NCBI RefSeq assembly: GCF_009720725.1 | Contig: NZ_WNKT01000002.1 | Location: 62,001-126,000, forward strand | Length of the DNA stretch: 64,000 nucleotides | Reading direction: 5' to 3' | Origin: Allochromatium palmeri | GTDB lineage: Bacteria > Pseudomonadota > Gammaproteobacteria > Chromatiales > Chromatiaceae | Part shown: one piece after another, positions 44,341 through 57,525 of the stretch | Numbering within the stretch: position 1 is the first letter of the stretch | Layout of the letters: each line of letters starts with the position of its first letter | Notes under the pieces: generated by a model | Seen by the model: the letters and a program-made list of their open reading frames with translations, nothing else | Databases searched by the model: none | What the model was told of the DNA's origin: nothing | Program-made: the position numbers and the translations under genes

Positions 44341-45099
44341 ATGAGCGACACTGCCGTCGACAAGCCGGCCGGCGATCTCATGGCCGGTCATACCGTGCGC
44401 CGCTACGACCAGGAGCTGGCCAAGCTGCGCGCCATCATCCTGCAGATGGGCGAACACGTCATCGAGCAGACCCAGGCGGCGGTGGCGGCGCTGATCCAGG
44501 GCGACGAGCCGCAAGCCTATCGCGTCCTCGATCGCGAGCCGCAGATCGACTATCTCTCGCTCGATGCCGATGAAGAGGTGTTCCGGGTCATCGCCCGCCG
44601 TCAGCCGACGGCCGTGGATCTGCGCATCGTGCTGGCGCTGTCCAAGATCGCCGGCGAAGTCGAGCGTGCCGGCGACAAGGCGGCGCGCATCGCGCGTCAG
44701 ACCCTGGAGCTACGTCAGCAAGAGCAGGACGGCGAGCTGCTCGTCGAGCCGCTGCGTGTCGCCTTCCAAACGCTCGACGACAAGGCCTGCTGCATGTTCG
44801 AGCGTAGCGTGCGCGCCGTCACCAGCTTCGATGTGACACAGGCGCTGGTCATCTTCGAGGACGAGCCGGCGCTCTATGCGGCCGCGAGTAATCTGCGCGA
44901 TCTGCTGGGCGAGTCAGGCGACGACGGCCTGGTGCCACGCCAGGCCATCACGCTGTTCCACTGCGCTCAGGCGCTCAAGCACATCGGTACGCACGCCTCC
45001 AACATCGCCGAGCAGGTCATCTATGTCGCGCTCGGGCAGGACGTGCGTTATCGCAATCGCGAGATCCTGATCGAGACGCTGCGCCATCGCGGCTACTGA
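44341..45099 (+). CDS. phoU: Phosphate signalling protein PhoU
   Basis: A 252-residue all-helical protein with two PhoU repeats. Metal-cluster motifs of the E/DxxxD type are visible (DREPQIDYLSLDADEEVFR in repeat one, AQALKHIGTHASNIAEQVIY in repeat two). PhoU links PstSCAB to the PhoR-PhoB system and represses it when phosphate is plentiful. It starts 19 bp after pstB and closes the operon. phoB and phoR are not in this window. Confidence 0.94.
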   Translation: MSDTAVDKPAGDLMAGHTVRRYDQELAKLRAIILQMGEHVIEQTQAAVAALIQGDEPQAYRVLDREPQIDYLSLDADEEVFRVIARRQPTAVDLRIVLALSKIAGEVERAGDKAARIARQTLELRQQEQDGELLVEPLRVAFQTLDDKACCMFERSVRAVTSFDVTQALVIFEDEPALYAAASNLRDLLGESGDDGLVPRQAITLFHCAQALKHIGTHASNIAEQVIYVALGQDVRYRNREILIETLRHRGY

Positions 45100-45171
45100 T
45101 CGACGCCATCGTCCAGGCGGTTTACTCTGTCTGGATTCGGCCCAAGCGGCCACCATCGATCAGGACGCCTG

Positions 45172-46230
45172 ATGAACGAAACACTCAAGACCATCCTGGC
45201 CGAAGCCATGCGCTTAGGGCAGGATGGTCACCTCCATGAGGCGGCAGCCCTCATCCAGCGCGAGCTGCACCTGCCGCACGCCACGCCCAAGGCGCCTGAA
45301 TCAACGCCGGATCGCACCGATCACAACCGGGTCATCGACGGCGACTTCGAGGTCATTGAGGACACTGGCCCCAAGGAAGGACACTTCATTCACGGTCGCT
45401 ATAGCCATGGGTCGGAGTCGCGCGAGTATCGTGTCTATGTCCCAGCCAACGCCGACCACGCCGCGCGGCCACTGATCCTGATGCTGCACGGCTGTCAGCA
45501 GGATGCCGATGACTTTGCGCGCCTGACCCGTCTGAACCAGCTAGCCGATACACTGGGCTTCATCGTCCTCTATCCAGCGCAGTCGCGCGCCGCCAATGCC
45601 GCCGGTTGCTGGAACTGGTTCCTGCCCGAGCATCAGCGTCCCGACCAGGGCGAAGCGGCGCTGCTTGCGGCCCTGACACACGAGATCGTCGCTCGCCATG
45701 GGGCTGATCCGCGCCGTCTGTACGTCGCCGGTCTGTCAGCCGGTGGCGCTATGGCTCTGACCCTGGCCGCGACCTATCCAGAGCTTTTCGTCGCCGTCGG
45801 CGTGCATTCCGGGCTACCGTATGGACTGGCGCGCGATCAACTGTCGGCACTGACGCTCATGCATCAGGGACCGTCCGCCGCCGGGGCGATGCCGATGCTG
45901 AGTGGTGGCGGTGTGCCGGTGATCGTTTTCCAGGGTGACTCGGATCTCAGGGTCAATCCGGTCAATGCGTCCTGGATCATCGAACAGGCGCTGTCGGGCG
46001 CTGACGCCGCGCGTACCGAGCGGGAGCAGGGGCGGGCATCGGGCGGTCTGGACTACACCCGTACCCGCTATCTGGGTGAGGATGGATCGACCCGCGCCGA
46101 ACTCTGGGTGGTTCACGGCGGCGGGCACGGCTGGTTCGGCGGCGATCCGGCCGGCTCCTTCGCCGAACCCAGGGGACCGGATGCCTCACACGAGATGCTG
46201 CGCTTCTTTTTGAGCCGGGCGGCTGTCTGA
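45172..46230 (+). CDS. PHB-depolymerase-family esterase
   Basis: A 352-residue alpha/beta-hydrolase of the LpqC/poly(3-hydroxybutyrate) depolymerase group. The oxyanion-region motif is LMLHGCQQDADDFA, the nucleophile elbow GLSAGGAMAL, the acid lies in FQGDSDLRVNP, and the catalytic His in VHGGGHGWFGG. No signal peptide is seen, so it may act inside the cell or be exported otherwise. The substrate may be a polyester or a small ester. It follows phoU by 72 bp but has no obvious link to phosphate. Confidence 0.85.
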   Translation: MNETLKTILAEAMRLGQDGHLHEAAALIQRELHLPHATPKAPESTPDRTDHNRVIDGDFEVIEDTGPKEGHFIHGRYSHGSESREYRVYVPANADHAARPLILMLHGCQQDADDFARLTRLNQLADTLGFIVLYPAQSRAANAAGCWNWFLPEHQRPDQGEAALLAALTHEIVARHGADPRRLYVAGLSAGGAMALTLAATYPELFVAVGVHSGLPYGLARDQLSALTLMHQGPSAAGAMPMLSGGGVPVIVFQGDSDLRVNPVNASWIIEQALSGADAARTEREQGRASGGLDYTRTRYLGEDGSTRAELWVVHGGGHGWFGGDPAGSFAEPRGPDASHEMLRFFLSRAAV

Positions 46231-46246
46231 AGCGCCTGCCCGTCGC

Positions 46247-47191
46247 TCAGGACGAGCGATCACGCTCGCGGATACGCACCTGCTCGCCATTCTCGACGAC
46301 GCGCCCGCGTGAGCCGTTGAGCCTGGTGGCCTGACGTCGGGTCGAGCGCGCCGTGCCGAGCTGGTCAGGGATCGCGGGCAGATGCTGACCATAGCGGCGT
46401 GAATCGGCCACCAGCTTGGAGGCGGCCAGGATTTGCGGGACGTACTGACGGGTCTCGTTCGGCAGGTCGAGCGACCAGAAGTCAGTCGGTTTGCCCGCGC
46501 TACGGTTGGCCTTGATCGCCGATGACACGCAACCCGGACCACAGTTGTAGGCGGCCATGGTCAGCTCCCAGTCGCCATCGAAACGTCTGTTGAGCTGCTC
46601 CAGATAATCCAGCGCCGCGCGGGTCGAGGCGACCACATCGCGCCGTTCATCGATACGGCCATCCAGGCGCAGACCCATCTCGCGCGCGGTCGAAGGGATG
46701 AACTGCCACATGCCGGCGGCGGCCTTGGGCGAGGTAGCGGCCGGGTCATAGCGGCTCTCGACATGCGGCAGCAGCGCCAGTTCCATCGGCAGGCCGCGTC
46801 GTTCGATCTCGGCGACGATGGTCGGCAGATAGGGCGAGGCGCGTTGCGAGAGCCGCTCCAGATAGCGCGGGTCGCGGCGGAAGCGCTGGAGCGTGGCGTC
46901 GATGCTCGCATTGGCCTGGAGGTCGAGCTGCATCCCCGAGCGCACGCGCTGCCAAAGATCGCCCCGCGCGCCCCGCGCCCCGCGCTCAACGACATAGGTT
47001 CGGCCTCTCACCACTACATCGGTGGCGGGCCTGACATAGCCGTATTCACGCGCCGAGACCACACCCTCGTAAGTATCCTCAAAGCGATTCTGCTCGGCGA
47101 GACCGCTGTTGTTGGCGCAACCGGTGAAAAAGGGCAGGGCGAGGGCCGATAGCGCGCACACCATCGGCCCCAGAAGCTTGACTTCTGGCAT
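46247..47191 (-). CDS. MltD-like lytic transglycosylase lipoprotein, no LysM
   Basis: A 314-residue lipoprotein. The lipobox is PFFTGC near residue 25. The transglycosylase domain has the catalytic Glu in LLPHVESRYDPAATSPKAAAGMW, then WQFIPSTAREMGL and AAYNCGPG. E. coli MltD has the same domain plus C-terminal LysM repeats, which are absent here; a short basic tail replaces them. Its position, divergent from yafS-rnhA-dnaQ, matches the E. coli mltD neighbourhood. ATG 47191 places the signal peptide correctly. Confidence 0.85.
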   Translation of the reverse strand: MPEVKLLGPMVCALSALALPFFTGCANNSGLAEQNRFEDTYEGVVSAREYGYVRPATDVVVRGRTYVVERGARGARGDLWQRVRSGMQLDLQANASIDATLQRFRRDPRYLERLSQRASPYLPTIVAEIERRGLPMELALLPHVESRYDPAATSPKAAAGMWQFIPSTAREMGLRLDGRIDERRDVVASTRAALDYLEQLNRRFDGDWELTMAAYNCGPGCVSSAIKANRSAGKPTDFWSLDLPNETRQYVPQILAASKLVADSRRYGQHLPAIPDQLGTARSTRRQATRLNGSRGRVVENGEQVRIRERDRSS

Positions 47192-47370
47192 GTAAACCCC
47201 GAACAAATTGATGTAACTCTCTGAATGAGCGAAACATTATTAAAATTGTCCGGCTATAATACGCAAAGGAGACAATGAATTCCAGGAGCAGGCGTCCGCT
47301 TCGAGGCGCTGCGTGCCAGGACAAGCGGCCTCGATCGCGGTTACCATGGTCGCCCCGACGAGGCCCAGGC

Positions 47371-48141
47371 ATGACCACAGATCCACTCCAGCCCGACCAA
47401 TCCCATGATCCATTGCACGCGTGGTATCGCTCGGCGCTTGGCACCGAGGTGGCGCGGATCGAGTGCGATGGCGTGCAGCGTCTGCTCGCCAATACCTTTG
47501 GCTACTACCTGATCCAGATCGGCGCAAACGAGTGTTTCGGTCAGGCACTGGCCGCGAGCCGCATCCGGCATCGCATCCTGCTGTCAGGCGCCGGATCCGC
47601 CCACGCCTTCCAGGGGCCGACTGTCATCGGCGAGCCGACCGCGCTGCCGCTGGCCTCCGACAGCCTCGATGCCATCCTGCTGCCGCATGTGCTGGAGTAT
47701 TCCGATCAGCCCAGGGTGATTCTGTCCGAGGTCGAGCGCGTACTCATTCCCGAGGGCCGGCTGATCCTGCTGGGCTTCAATCCGCTGAGTCTCTGGGGGC
47801 TGGGCGGTCTCTGGCCACCGGCGCGCGGCCGTGCGCCCTGGAATGGACGCTTGCGACTCGCCGCCCAGGTCGAGCACTGGCTGACCGAGCTGGGCTTCGA
47901 GATCGAAGTCTGCGAGACGGCGCTCTTCTGTCCGCCGTTCGTCTCACCCAAGGGGCGGCGCTGTCTGGCCGTCGAGTCGCTCGGGCGGCGCTTCTGGCCA
48001 CTCTTCGGCGGGCTGTATACCATTCGTGCCGTCAAGCGGGTCGCCCCCCTGACTCCGATCAAACCCTATCGCACCAAGCGCCGCGTCCTGCTACCGGGCG
48101 GTGCCGTGCGTCCCACGACCCGAGGAACGGGACATGTCTGA
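47371..48141 (+). CDS. YafS-like SAM-dependent methyltransferase
   Basis: A 256-residue class I methyltransferase-like protein. It resembles YafS, encoded beside rnhA. Typical pieces are [25 protein letters not shown] and [19 protein letters not shown]. The glycine-rich SAM motif I is weak ([11 protein letters not shown]-like), so activity is uncertain. ATG 47371 was preferred because the upstream frame lacks family sequence. It overlaps rnhA by 8 bp. Confidence 0.82.
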   Translation: MTTDPLQPDQSHDPLHAWYRSALGTEVARIECDGVQRLLANTFGYYLIQIGANECFGQALAASRIRHRILLSGAGSAHAFQGPTVIGEPTALPLASDSLDAILLPHVLEYSDQPRVILSEVERVLIPEGRLILLGFNPLSLWGLGGLWPPARGRAPWNGRLRLAAQVEHWLTELGFEIEVCETALFCPPFVSPKGRRCLAVESLGRRFWPLFGGLYTIRAVKRVAPLTPIKPYRTKRRVLLPGGAVRPTTRGTGHV

Positions 48142-48577
48142 CTGTGTCGAGGCCTTCACCGATGGCGCCTGCAAGGGCAATCCCGGTCCGGGTGGCTGGG
48201 GGGTGCTGCTGCGCTGGGGCGAGGTCGAGAAGGAGCTGCACGGTGGCGAGTACGAGACCACCAACAACCGCATGGAGCTGATGGCCGTGATCATGGCGCT
48301 GGAGTCGCTCAACCGTCAGACCTGTATCCAGATCACCACCGACTCGCAATACGTCAAACGTGGAGTCGGTGAGTGGATGCCGCGCTGGAAACGCAACGGC
48401 TGGCGCACGGCGGATCGTCAGCCGGTCAAGAATCGCGATCTCTGGGAGCGTCTGGACAAGGCGCTCGGCCAGCACGCCGTGAGCTGGCGCTGGGTCAAGG
48501 GTCATGCCGGACACGCCGAGAACGAACGCGCTGACCAGCTCGCCAATCAGGGCGTGCCACGCACCAGAGGGCGATGA
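48134..48577 (+). CDS. rnhA: Ribonuclease HI
   Basis: A 147-residue enzyme that degrades RNA in RNA-DNA hybrids. The catalytic carboxylates are Asp10 ([17 protein letters not shown]), Glu48 (NNRMELMA), Asp70 (TTDSQYV) and an Asp in ERADQLAN. The basic handle [11 protein letters not shown] is present, as in E. coli. Start 48134 overlaps the methyltransferase stop; the end overlaps dnaQ by four bases. Confidence 0.96.
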   Translation: MSDCVEAFTDGACKGNPGPGGWGVLLRWGEVEKELHGGEYETTNNRMELMAVIMALESLNRQTCIQITTDSQYVKRGVGEWMPRWKRNGWRTADRQPVKNRDLWERLDKALGQHAVSWRWVKGHAGHAENERADQLANQGVPRTRGR

Positions 48578-49302
48578 GCATGCGTCAGATCGTACTGGAT
48601 ACCGAAACCACCGGCCTGGAGCCGCGCGAGGGGCACCGGATCATCGAGATCGGCTGTGTCGAGCTGATCGACCGGCGTCCGACCGGTCGTAATTTTCACG
48701 AATATCTCAATCCGGACCGCCAGATCGATGCCGAAGCCGAGGCCGTGCATGGCATCAGCAACGCCTTCCTCGCCGACAAGCCGCGTTTCGCCGAACTCGC
48801 CGCACGGCTGGTCGCCTATCTGCGCGGTGCCGAGCTCATCATCCACAATGCGGCCTTCGACGTCGGCTTCCTCGACCACGAGCTGAACCTGTGGCGCGGC
48901 ACCGAGGCCCCGCGCATCGCGGATCTGTGCACCGTGACTGACAGCCTGCTGATGGCGCGCAAGCTCCATCCGGGCCAGCGCAACGGACTCGATGCGCTCT
49001 GCAAGCGCTATACGATCGACAACTCGCATCGCGCCCTGCATGGCGCGTTGCTCGACGCCGAGATCCTGGCCGACGTCTATCTGGCGATGACCGGCGGCCA
49101 GGTTTCGCTGTATCTCGGTGGTGAGGGGATGGATGGCTCGGGCGTAGGCGAGGGCGCGCTGCATCGCGGTCGCCTCGACCCCGATCGCCCACGCCTGCGG
49201 GTCGTAAGCGCGACCCCGCCTGAGCAGGAGGCGCATCACGCCCGGCTGGAGGCGATCCAGTCGGCGAGCGGCGCCTGTGTCTGGCTCGCCGGTGCGCCTT
49301 GA
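48574..49302 (+). CDS. dnaQ: DNA polymerase III epsilon (proofreading) subunit
   Basis: A 242-residue 3'-5' exonuclease subunit. DEDDh motifs are Exo[12 protein letters not shown], Exo[18 protein letters not shown], and Exo[23 protein letters not shown]-terminal linker with a hydrophobic end would bind the alpha subunit. It begins at an ATGA overlap with rnhA, or two codons later, and abuts the convergent fnr stop with no spacer. Confidence 0.95.
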   Translation: MSMRQIVLDTETTGLEPREGHRIIEIGCVELIDRRPTGRNFHEYLNPDRQIDAEAEAVHGISNAFLADKPRFAELAARLVAYLRGAELIIHNAAFDVGFLDHELNLWRGTEAPRIADLCTVTDSLLMARKLHPGQRNGLDALCKRYTIDNSHRALHGALLDAEILADVYLAMTGGQVSLYLGGEGMDGSGVGEGALHRGRLDPDRPRLRVVSATPPEQEAHHARLEAIQSASGACVWLAGAP

Positions 49303-50073
49303 TCAGGTCTGCTGTTGGCGCTGCGGCGCCTGGCGCCGTCCTGGACTTGCCCCATCGATGATCTCTTCCAGCCCCTGTGGATCGAGCAGTTCGATGTGTT
49401 TACGCTCGACGCGCACCAGCCCATCGTCCTGGAAGCGGGTGAAGAGACGGCTGACGGTCTCGACGGCCAGCCCCAGATAGTTGCCGATCTCGTGTCTGGA
49501 CATGCTGAGATGAAAATCCGTGGCCGAGAGTCCGCGCTTGTGCAGTCGCTGCGAGAAGCTGAGCAGAAAGGCCGCGAGCCGCTCCTCGGCGTTCTTCTTG
49601 CCGAGCAGGAGCAGCATGTCGGTGTCCTGGCCGATCTCTTTGCTGAGCAGCCGGTACATCTGGTGCTGGAGGCTGGGGATGAGCGCCGTCAGCTCCTCCA
49701 GCCGTGCGAACGGGATCTCACAGATGGCCGAGGTCTCGAGCGCGCTGGCCGAGCAGGCGTGCTCGCCCTTGTCGATGGCATCCAGACCCATGATCTCGCC
49801 GGGCAGATGGAAGCTGAGCACCTGTTCGCCGCCCTCACAGCTCGGGGCAAAGGTCTTGAGCGAGCCGGTCTTGACGACGTACAGCGAGCGGAAACGTTCG
49901 CCCTCGCGAAACAGGACGTCACCGCGATGCAGCGGGCGCGCCCGCTTGACGATGTCGTCGAGCCGTTCGACGTCCTCGGGCGTCAACCCCATGGGCAGGC
50001 AGAGTGAGGAGAGGGTGCAGTAGCGGCAGGCCACGCGGATAGATTCGATCGAGATCACTGTACTCTGATTCAA
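49303..50073 (-). CDS. fnr: FNR-type oxygen-sensing transcription regulator
   Basis: A 256-residue Crp/Fnr protein with the complete 4Fe-4S set: Cys16, Cys19 and Cys25 (CRYCTLSSLC) and Cys118 (SAICEIPF). The DNA-recognition helix ETVSRLFTRF has FNR's E-x2-S-R residues. The start is taken as TTG 50073, because GAGGA lies about 10 bases upstream. A GTG at 50058 is an alternative, and the open frame beyond runs into an FNR box and is not coding. The protein should activate microaerobic/anaerobic genes and is probably self-regulated. Confidence 0.92.
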   Translation of the reverse strand: MNQSTVISIESIRVACRYCTLSSLCLPMGLTPEDVERLDDIVKRARPLHRGDVLFREGERFRSLYVVKTGSLKTFAPSCEGGEQVLSFHLPGEIMGLDAIDKGEHACSASALETSAICEIPFARLEELTALIPSLQHQMYRLLSKEIGQDTDMLLLLGKKNAEERLAAFLLSFSQRLHKRGLSATDFHLSMSRHEIGNYLGLAVETVSRLFTRFQDDGLVRVERKHIELLDPQGLEEIIDGASPGRRQAPQRQQQT

Positions 50074-50128
50074 GACACCGTCCTCGCTCCTCAGCCCGAC
50101 CTGACCAACGGGCGCTATGATTTTGTTT

Positions 50129-50142
50129 TTGATCCAGATCAA
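50129..50142 (-). promoter_or_regulatory. Perfect FNR box upstream of fnr
   Basis: TTGATCCAGATCAA matches TTGAT-N4-ATCAA exactly. Its centre is about 62 bp before the TTG start of fnr. At -41.5 it would imply a transcription start near 50094. It suits autoregulation; the divergent pyrG lies about 200 bp to the other side. Confidence 0.8.
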
Positions 50143-50158
50143 GTGCCGGCGTTTTTAA

Positions 50159-52809
<2,651 letters not shown>

Positions 52810-52902
52810 CCGTCTGTCGTAAAAAATAGTCTATCTGACACGGCCGCATTGCAGCGGAACGCACTTCGCTCACCACTAAATTAGGCGTTCTATCGTGCTG
52901 CA

Positions 52903-53196
52903 ATGATTGAATCGTTTGCAAATCAAGCCACCGAAGATATCTTCAACGGCGTGAATTCGCGAGATGCCCGCAAAGCCTGCCCCCAAAACCTCTGGGGCAT
53001 CGCGATTCGCAAACTCGATCAGCTTGATTCGGTTCAAAGTATCGAGGAATTGCGTATTCCACCAGGGAATCGGCTCGAAGCACTCTCTGGAAATCGAAAA
53101 GGTCAATTTAGTATTCGCATCAACGAGCAGTACAGGGTTTGTTTCGTTTGGGGAGAAAAAGGCCCCGGCAAGGTTGAAATCACCGATTACCACTGA
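52903..53196 (+). CDS. higB: HigB-type toxin (RelE/ParE superfamily)
   Basis: A 97-residue mRNA-interferase-like toxin. It begins MIESFANQATEDIFNGVNSR and has RIPPGNRLEALSGNRKGQFS and RINEQYRVCFVW, the HigB consensus with Arg/Tyr/His residues near the active site and a terminal ITDYH. Toxin-first order with the antitoxin 8 bp downstream is typical of higBA. The 93-bp gap after kdsA is AT-richer than its surroundings and probably holds its promoter. Codon use and GC differ from the flanking housekeeping genes, suggesting transfer. Confidence 0.92.
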   Translation: MIESFANQATEDIFNGVNSRDARKACPQNLWGIAIRKLDQLDSVQSIEELRIPPGNRLEALSGNRKGQFSIRINEQYRVCFVWGEKGPGKVEITDYH

Positions 53197-53204
53197 GAAG
53201 CGTC

Positions 53205-53522
53205 ATGATTCGCGTCCCAACTCACCGGCCGCCGACACATCCAGGTGAAATGCTCAAGGAGGAGTTTCTTGAGCCCATGCAGATCAGTCAACGTGATCTG
53301 GCGAATGCCATTCATGTGCCTTATCAAAAAATCAATGAATTGGTCAATCGCAAGCGAGGCGTAACCCCAAGCATCGCGCTCCGCTTGGCTAAGTTTTTTG
53401 GCGTGTCGGCGGATTTCTGGTTGAACTTGCAAGTTCGCTGGGATCTATATCGTGCTCAATCACTGGAAGCGGATGAGATTGAATCCATTCTGGATTTTCA
53501 TCATCTGCAAAAAATGGCCTAA
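53205..53522 (+). CDS. higA: HigA-type antitoxin (XRE family)
   Basis: A 105-residue antitoxin and autorepressor. The N-terminus THRPPTHPGEMLKEEFLEPM is typical, followed by the helix-turn-helix ISQRDLANAIHVPYQKINEL with KRGVTPSIALRLAKFFGVSADFW. It would bind HigB and its own promoter. It ends 56 bp before eno; the pair thus sits as a small island between kdsA and eno. Confidence 0.94.
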   Translation: MIRVPTHRPPTHPGEMLKEEFLEPMQISQRDLANAIHVPYQKINELVNRKRGVTPSIALRLAKFFGVSADFWLNLQVRWDLYRAQSLEADEIESILDFHHLQKMA

Positions 53523-53557
53523 CACATCGAATAACCCGAGCTATTTGTAGCTTTTGA

Positions 53558-54856
<1,299 letters not shown>

Positions 54857-54917
54857 GGTTGGCCGCCCGGCTCTCGGGGCTTTGAGCCTCGCGGGCCTAG
54901 GCCGGATAGGTGGCGAG

Positions 54918-55220
54918 ATGCACTGGCTGATCCTCGTGTTGGTCCTGCTGCTGGGGTCGCTCCAGTATCGCCTCTGGGTCGGCAAGGGCAGCCTCGCCGA
55001 ACTCTATGGGCTCAAGCATGAGATTGCCTTCGAGGAATCCGAGGTCGAACGCTTACGCCTGCGCAATCGTGAGCTGCAAGCCGAGGTCGACGACTTGCGC
55101 GAGGGATCGGAAGCGATCGAGGAACGCGCCCGCACCGAGCTGGGCATGATCAAGCCCGGTGAAATCTTCATCCAGGTCATCGAGCATCCCAAGCGACTCG
55201 ATCCGGGGAGTCAGCCATGA
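54918..55220 (+). CDS. ftsB: Cell division protein FtsB
   Basis: A 100-residue divisome protein with one N-terminal membrane helix (LILVLVLLLGSLQYRLW), then a leucine-zipper coiled coil (EIAFEESEVERLRLRNRELQ) and the ARTELGMIKPGEIFIQ end characteristic of FtsB/DivIC. It connects FtsL and FtsQ. ATG 54918 starts directly before the helix; longer frame rejected. It overlaps ispD by four bases. Confidence 0.93.
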   Translation: MHWLILVLVLLLGSLQYRLWVGKGSLAELYGLKHEIAFEESEVERLRLRNRELQAEVDDLREGSEAIEERARTELGMIKPGEIFIQVIEHPKRLDPGSQP

Positions 55221-55918
55221 CAACAGGATTCTGGGCCGTTCTGCCCGCCGCCGGTGTCGGGCGTCGCATGGGCAGCACGGTGCCCAAGCAGTATCTGGAG
55301 CTGGCCGGTCGCGCCGTGATCGAGCATACGCTCGAAGGCTTCGTCAGCCATGCGCGTATCCAGGGTGTCGTGGTGGCACTGGGCGCCGAGGACGGCTACT
55401 GGGACACGACCGCCTATGCCGCCCACCCCAAAGTACTGCGCGCGCCCGGCGGTGCCGAGCGCTGCCATTCGGTCCTCAATGCGCTCTCGGTCCTGGAGGA
55501 TCGGGCGAATGAGGACGACTGGGTGCTGGTGCACGATGCCGCGCGTCCCTGTCTGCGCCGGTCCGATCTTGACCGGCTGATCGACAGCCTGTGCGAGGAC
55601 AGCGTCGGCGGTCTGCTCGGCATTCCGGTGCGCGACACCATGAAGCGCGCCGGGGACGGCGAGCGGATCGACGCGACCGTCGACCGCTCCAGTCTCTGGC
55701 ACGCCTACACGCCGCAGATGTTCCGGCTCGGTTTGCTGCGCCGCGCGCTGCACGAGGCACTGGAGGCGAACGACCTGGTCACCGACGATGCCTCAGCGAT
55801 CGAGCGTCTGGGCCTGGCCCCGCGTTTGATCGAGGGCCATGCCGACAATCTCAAGATCACGCGAGCCGAGGATTTACCGCTCGCGCAGTTTTATCTACAA
55901 CAGCAAGGACGGATTTGA
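55217..55918 (+). CDS. ispD: 2-C-methyl-D-erythritol 4-phosphate cytidylyltransferase
   Basis: Third enzyme of the MEP isoprenoid pathway. The 233-residue protein has the nucleotide-binding start VLPAAGVGRRMGSTVPKQYL, the VHDAARPCLR motif and TDDASAIERLG. Isoprenoids made here feed quinones, carotenoids and bacteriochlorophyll tails. Four-base overlap with ftsB; ispF follows after 12 bp. Confidence 0.96.
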   Translation: MTTGFWAVLPAAGVGRRMGSTVPKQYLELAGRAVIEHTLEGFVSHARIQGVVVALGAEDGYWDTTAYAAHPKVLRAPGGAERCHSVLNALSVLEDRANEDDWVLVHDAARPCLRRSDLDRLIDSLCEDSVGGLLGIPVRDTMKRAGDGERIDATVDRSSLWHAYTPQMFRLGLLRRALHEALEANDLVTDDASAIERLGLAPRLIEGHADNLKITRAEDLPLAQFYLQQQGRI

Positions 55919-55930
55919 CGAGGTTCCAGA

Positions 55931-56410
55931 ATGCTGATTGGTCAGGGCTTCGATGCCCATCGTTTCGCGCCGGATCGCCGGCTGGTGCTCGGCGGAGTCG
56001 AGATTCCGCACGATCAGGGCATGCTGGCCCATTCCGATGGTGACGTGCTCATCCATGCCCTGTGCGATGCGCTGCTCGGCGCGGCCGGACTCGGCGATAT
56101 CGGTCGGCACTTTCCGGATACGGATGCCGCCTATGCCGGAGTCGACAGCCGTATCCTGCTGCGGCGCGTGATCGCGAGCCTGCGCGAGCAGGGTCTGAGC
56201 GTGCATAACGCTGACATGACGCTCATCGCTCAGCAGCCCAAGCTGGCACCGCATATCCCGGCCATGCGCGAGGTGCTGGCCGCCGATCTGGAGTGCGACC
56301 CCAAGCGCGTCAACGTCAAGGCAACGACCATGGAGCACATGGGCTTCACCGGACGTGGCGAGGGTATTGCCGCCTCGGCGGTCGTGCTGCTGATCGAGTC
56401 GGCGCGCTGA
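55931..56410 (+). CDS. ispF: 2-C-methyl-D-erythritol 2,4-cyclodiphosphate synthase
   Basis: A 159-residue trimeric MEP-pathway enzyme. Zinc ligands lie in [10 protein letters not shown] (Asp, His) and a His in [20 protein letters not shown]; the C-terminal [19 protein letters not shown] completes the active site. It lies between ispD and truD in an order common in gammaproteobacteria. Confidence 0.97.
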   Translation: MLIGQGFDAHRFAPDRRLVLGGVEIPHDQGMLAHSDGDVLIHALCDALLGAAGLGDIGRHFPDTDAAYAGVDSRILLRRVIASLREQGLSVHNADMTLIAQQPKLAPHIPAMREVLAADLECDPKRVNVKATTMEHMGFTGRGEGIAASAVVLLIESAR

Positions 56411-56418
56411 GTCCGCCT

Positions 56419-57504
56419 GTGTCTGAATCAAACCTTCCAGGCTGGACCCGCTTTGCGCATCTGCCGCGCGCCTACGGCGAGCCGCTCGGCACGGGCCGCC
56501 TGCGCGTCGAGCCGGCGGATTTTCAGGTCAGTGAGATCCTGGGCTTCGAGCCGGACGGGGAGGGCGATCATCGGCTGCTCTGGGTGCGCAAGACCGGGGC
56601 GAATACCGAATGGGTCGCGCGCCGGCTGGCAGCCATCGCCGGCCTGCCGGTCTCGACGGTCGGTTATGCCGGTCTCAAGGATCGCTGGGCCATCACCGAG
56701 CAATGGTTTTCCATGCCGCGACCGCACGCGGAGGAGTCCGAACCCGACTGGAGCGCACTCGTCGAACAGGGAATCGAGGTGCTGGCGGTCCACGCCCATC
56801 GGCGTAAGCTGCGACGCGGTGCCCTGGCGGGCAATCGCTTTCGGATTCAGGTGCGTGATTGTCAGCTCGCTGAGGCTGATCTGGAGTCCCGCCTGGAGCG
56901 TATTCGTCGCCATGGCGTGCCTAATTATTTCGGCGAGCAGCGTTTCGGACATGCCGATGGCAATCTGTATCGTGCTCACGAACTCCTGACCGGAGCGATC
57001 AGGCGCGTGGCGCGTCATCAGCGCGGTCTCTGGCTCTCGGCCGCACGCGCTCAGATTTTCAACGAACTGCTGGCCGAGCGGGTGCGCCAGGGCGACTGGG
57101 ACCGGCTCCAGCCGGGCGACTGTCCGCAACTGGCCGGCAGCCATTCATTCTTTCTCGCCGAGACCCTTGACGACAGCCTGGTCGAACGCGCGGCGCGTCT
57201 GGACCTGCATCCCAGCGGACCACTGTGGGGGCGGGGGGCGCTGCCGACCCGCCTGGAGGTCCAGTCGCTGGAGCTGGATGTCGCCGCCCGTCTCGCGCCC
57301 TGGCCCGAACGACTCGCCGGGCAGGGACTGGAACAGGAGCGCCGTGCGCTGCGTCTGAGCGTCGAGCATCTGCAAGGCCAGCCGGTCGATGGCTGTCTGA
57401 GGCTCGAATTCGAGCTATCATCCGGTGCTTATGCGACCAGCGTGTTGCGCGAACTCATCGACTTCGGGTCAGCGGCGGCGGACAGTGTCGCTGACGGAGT
57501 TTGA
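56419..57504 (+). CDS. truD: tRNA pseudouridine(13) synthase TruD
   Basis: A 361-residue pseudouridine synthase. The catalytic Asp lies in GYAGLKDRWAIT, followed by the insertion domain with RHGVPNYFGEQRFG and the C-terminal ELSSGAYATSVLREL. The start is taken as GTG 56419, 8 bp after ispF; the open frame further up overlaps ispF and is not TruD sequence. Confidence 0.94.
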   Translation: MSESNLPGWTRFAHLPRAYGEPLGTGRLRVEPADFQVSEILGFEPDGEGDHRLLWVRKTGANTEWVARRLAAIAGLPVSTVGYAGLKDRWAITEQWFSMPRPHAEESEPDWSALVEQGIEVLAVHAHRRKLRRGALAGNRFRIQVRDCQLAEADLESRLERIRRHGVPNYFGEQRFGHADGNLYRAHELLTGAIRRVARHQRGLWLSAARAQIFNELLAERVRQGDWDRLQPGDCPQLAGSHSFFLAETLDDSLVERAARLDLHPSGPLWGRGALPTRLEVQSLELDVAARLAPWPERLAGQGLEQERRALRLSVEHLQGQPVDGCLRLEFELSSGAYATSVLRELIDFGSAAADSVADGV

Positions 57505-57525
57505 CTCTAGATTAGGACGAGTGTG

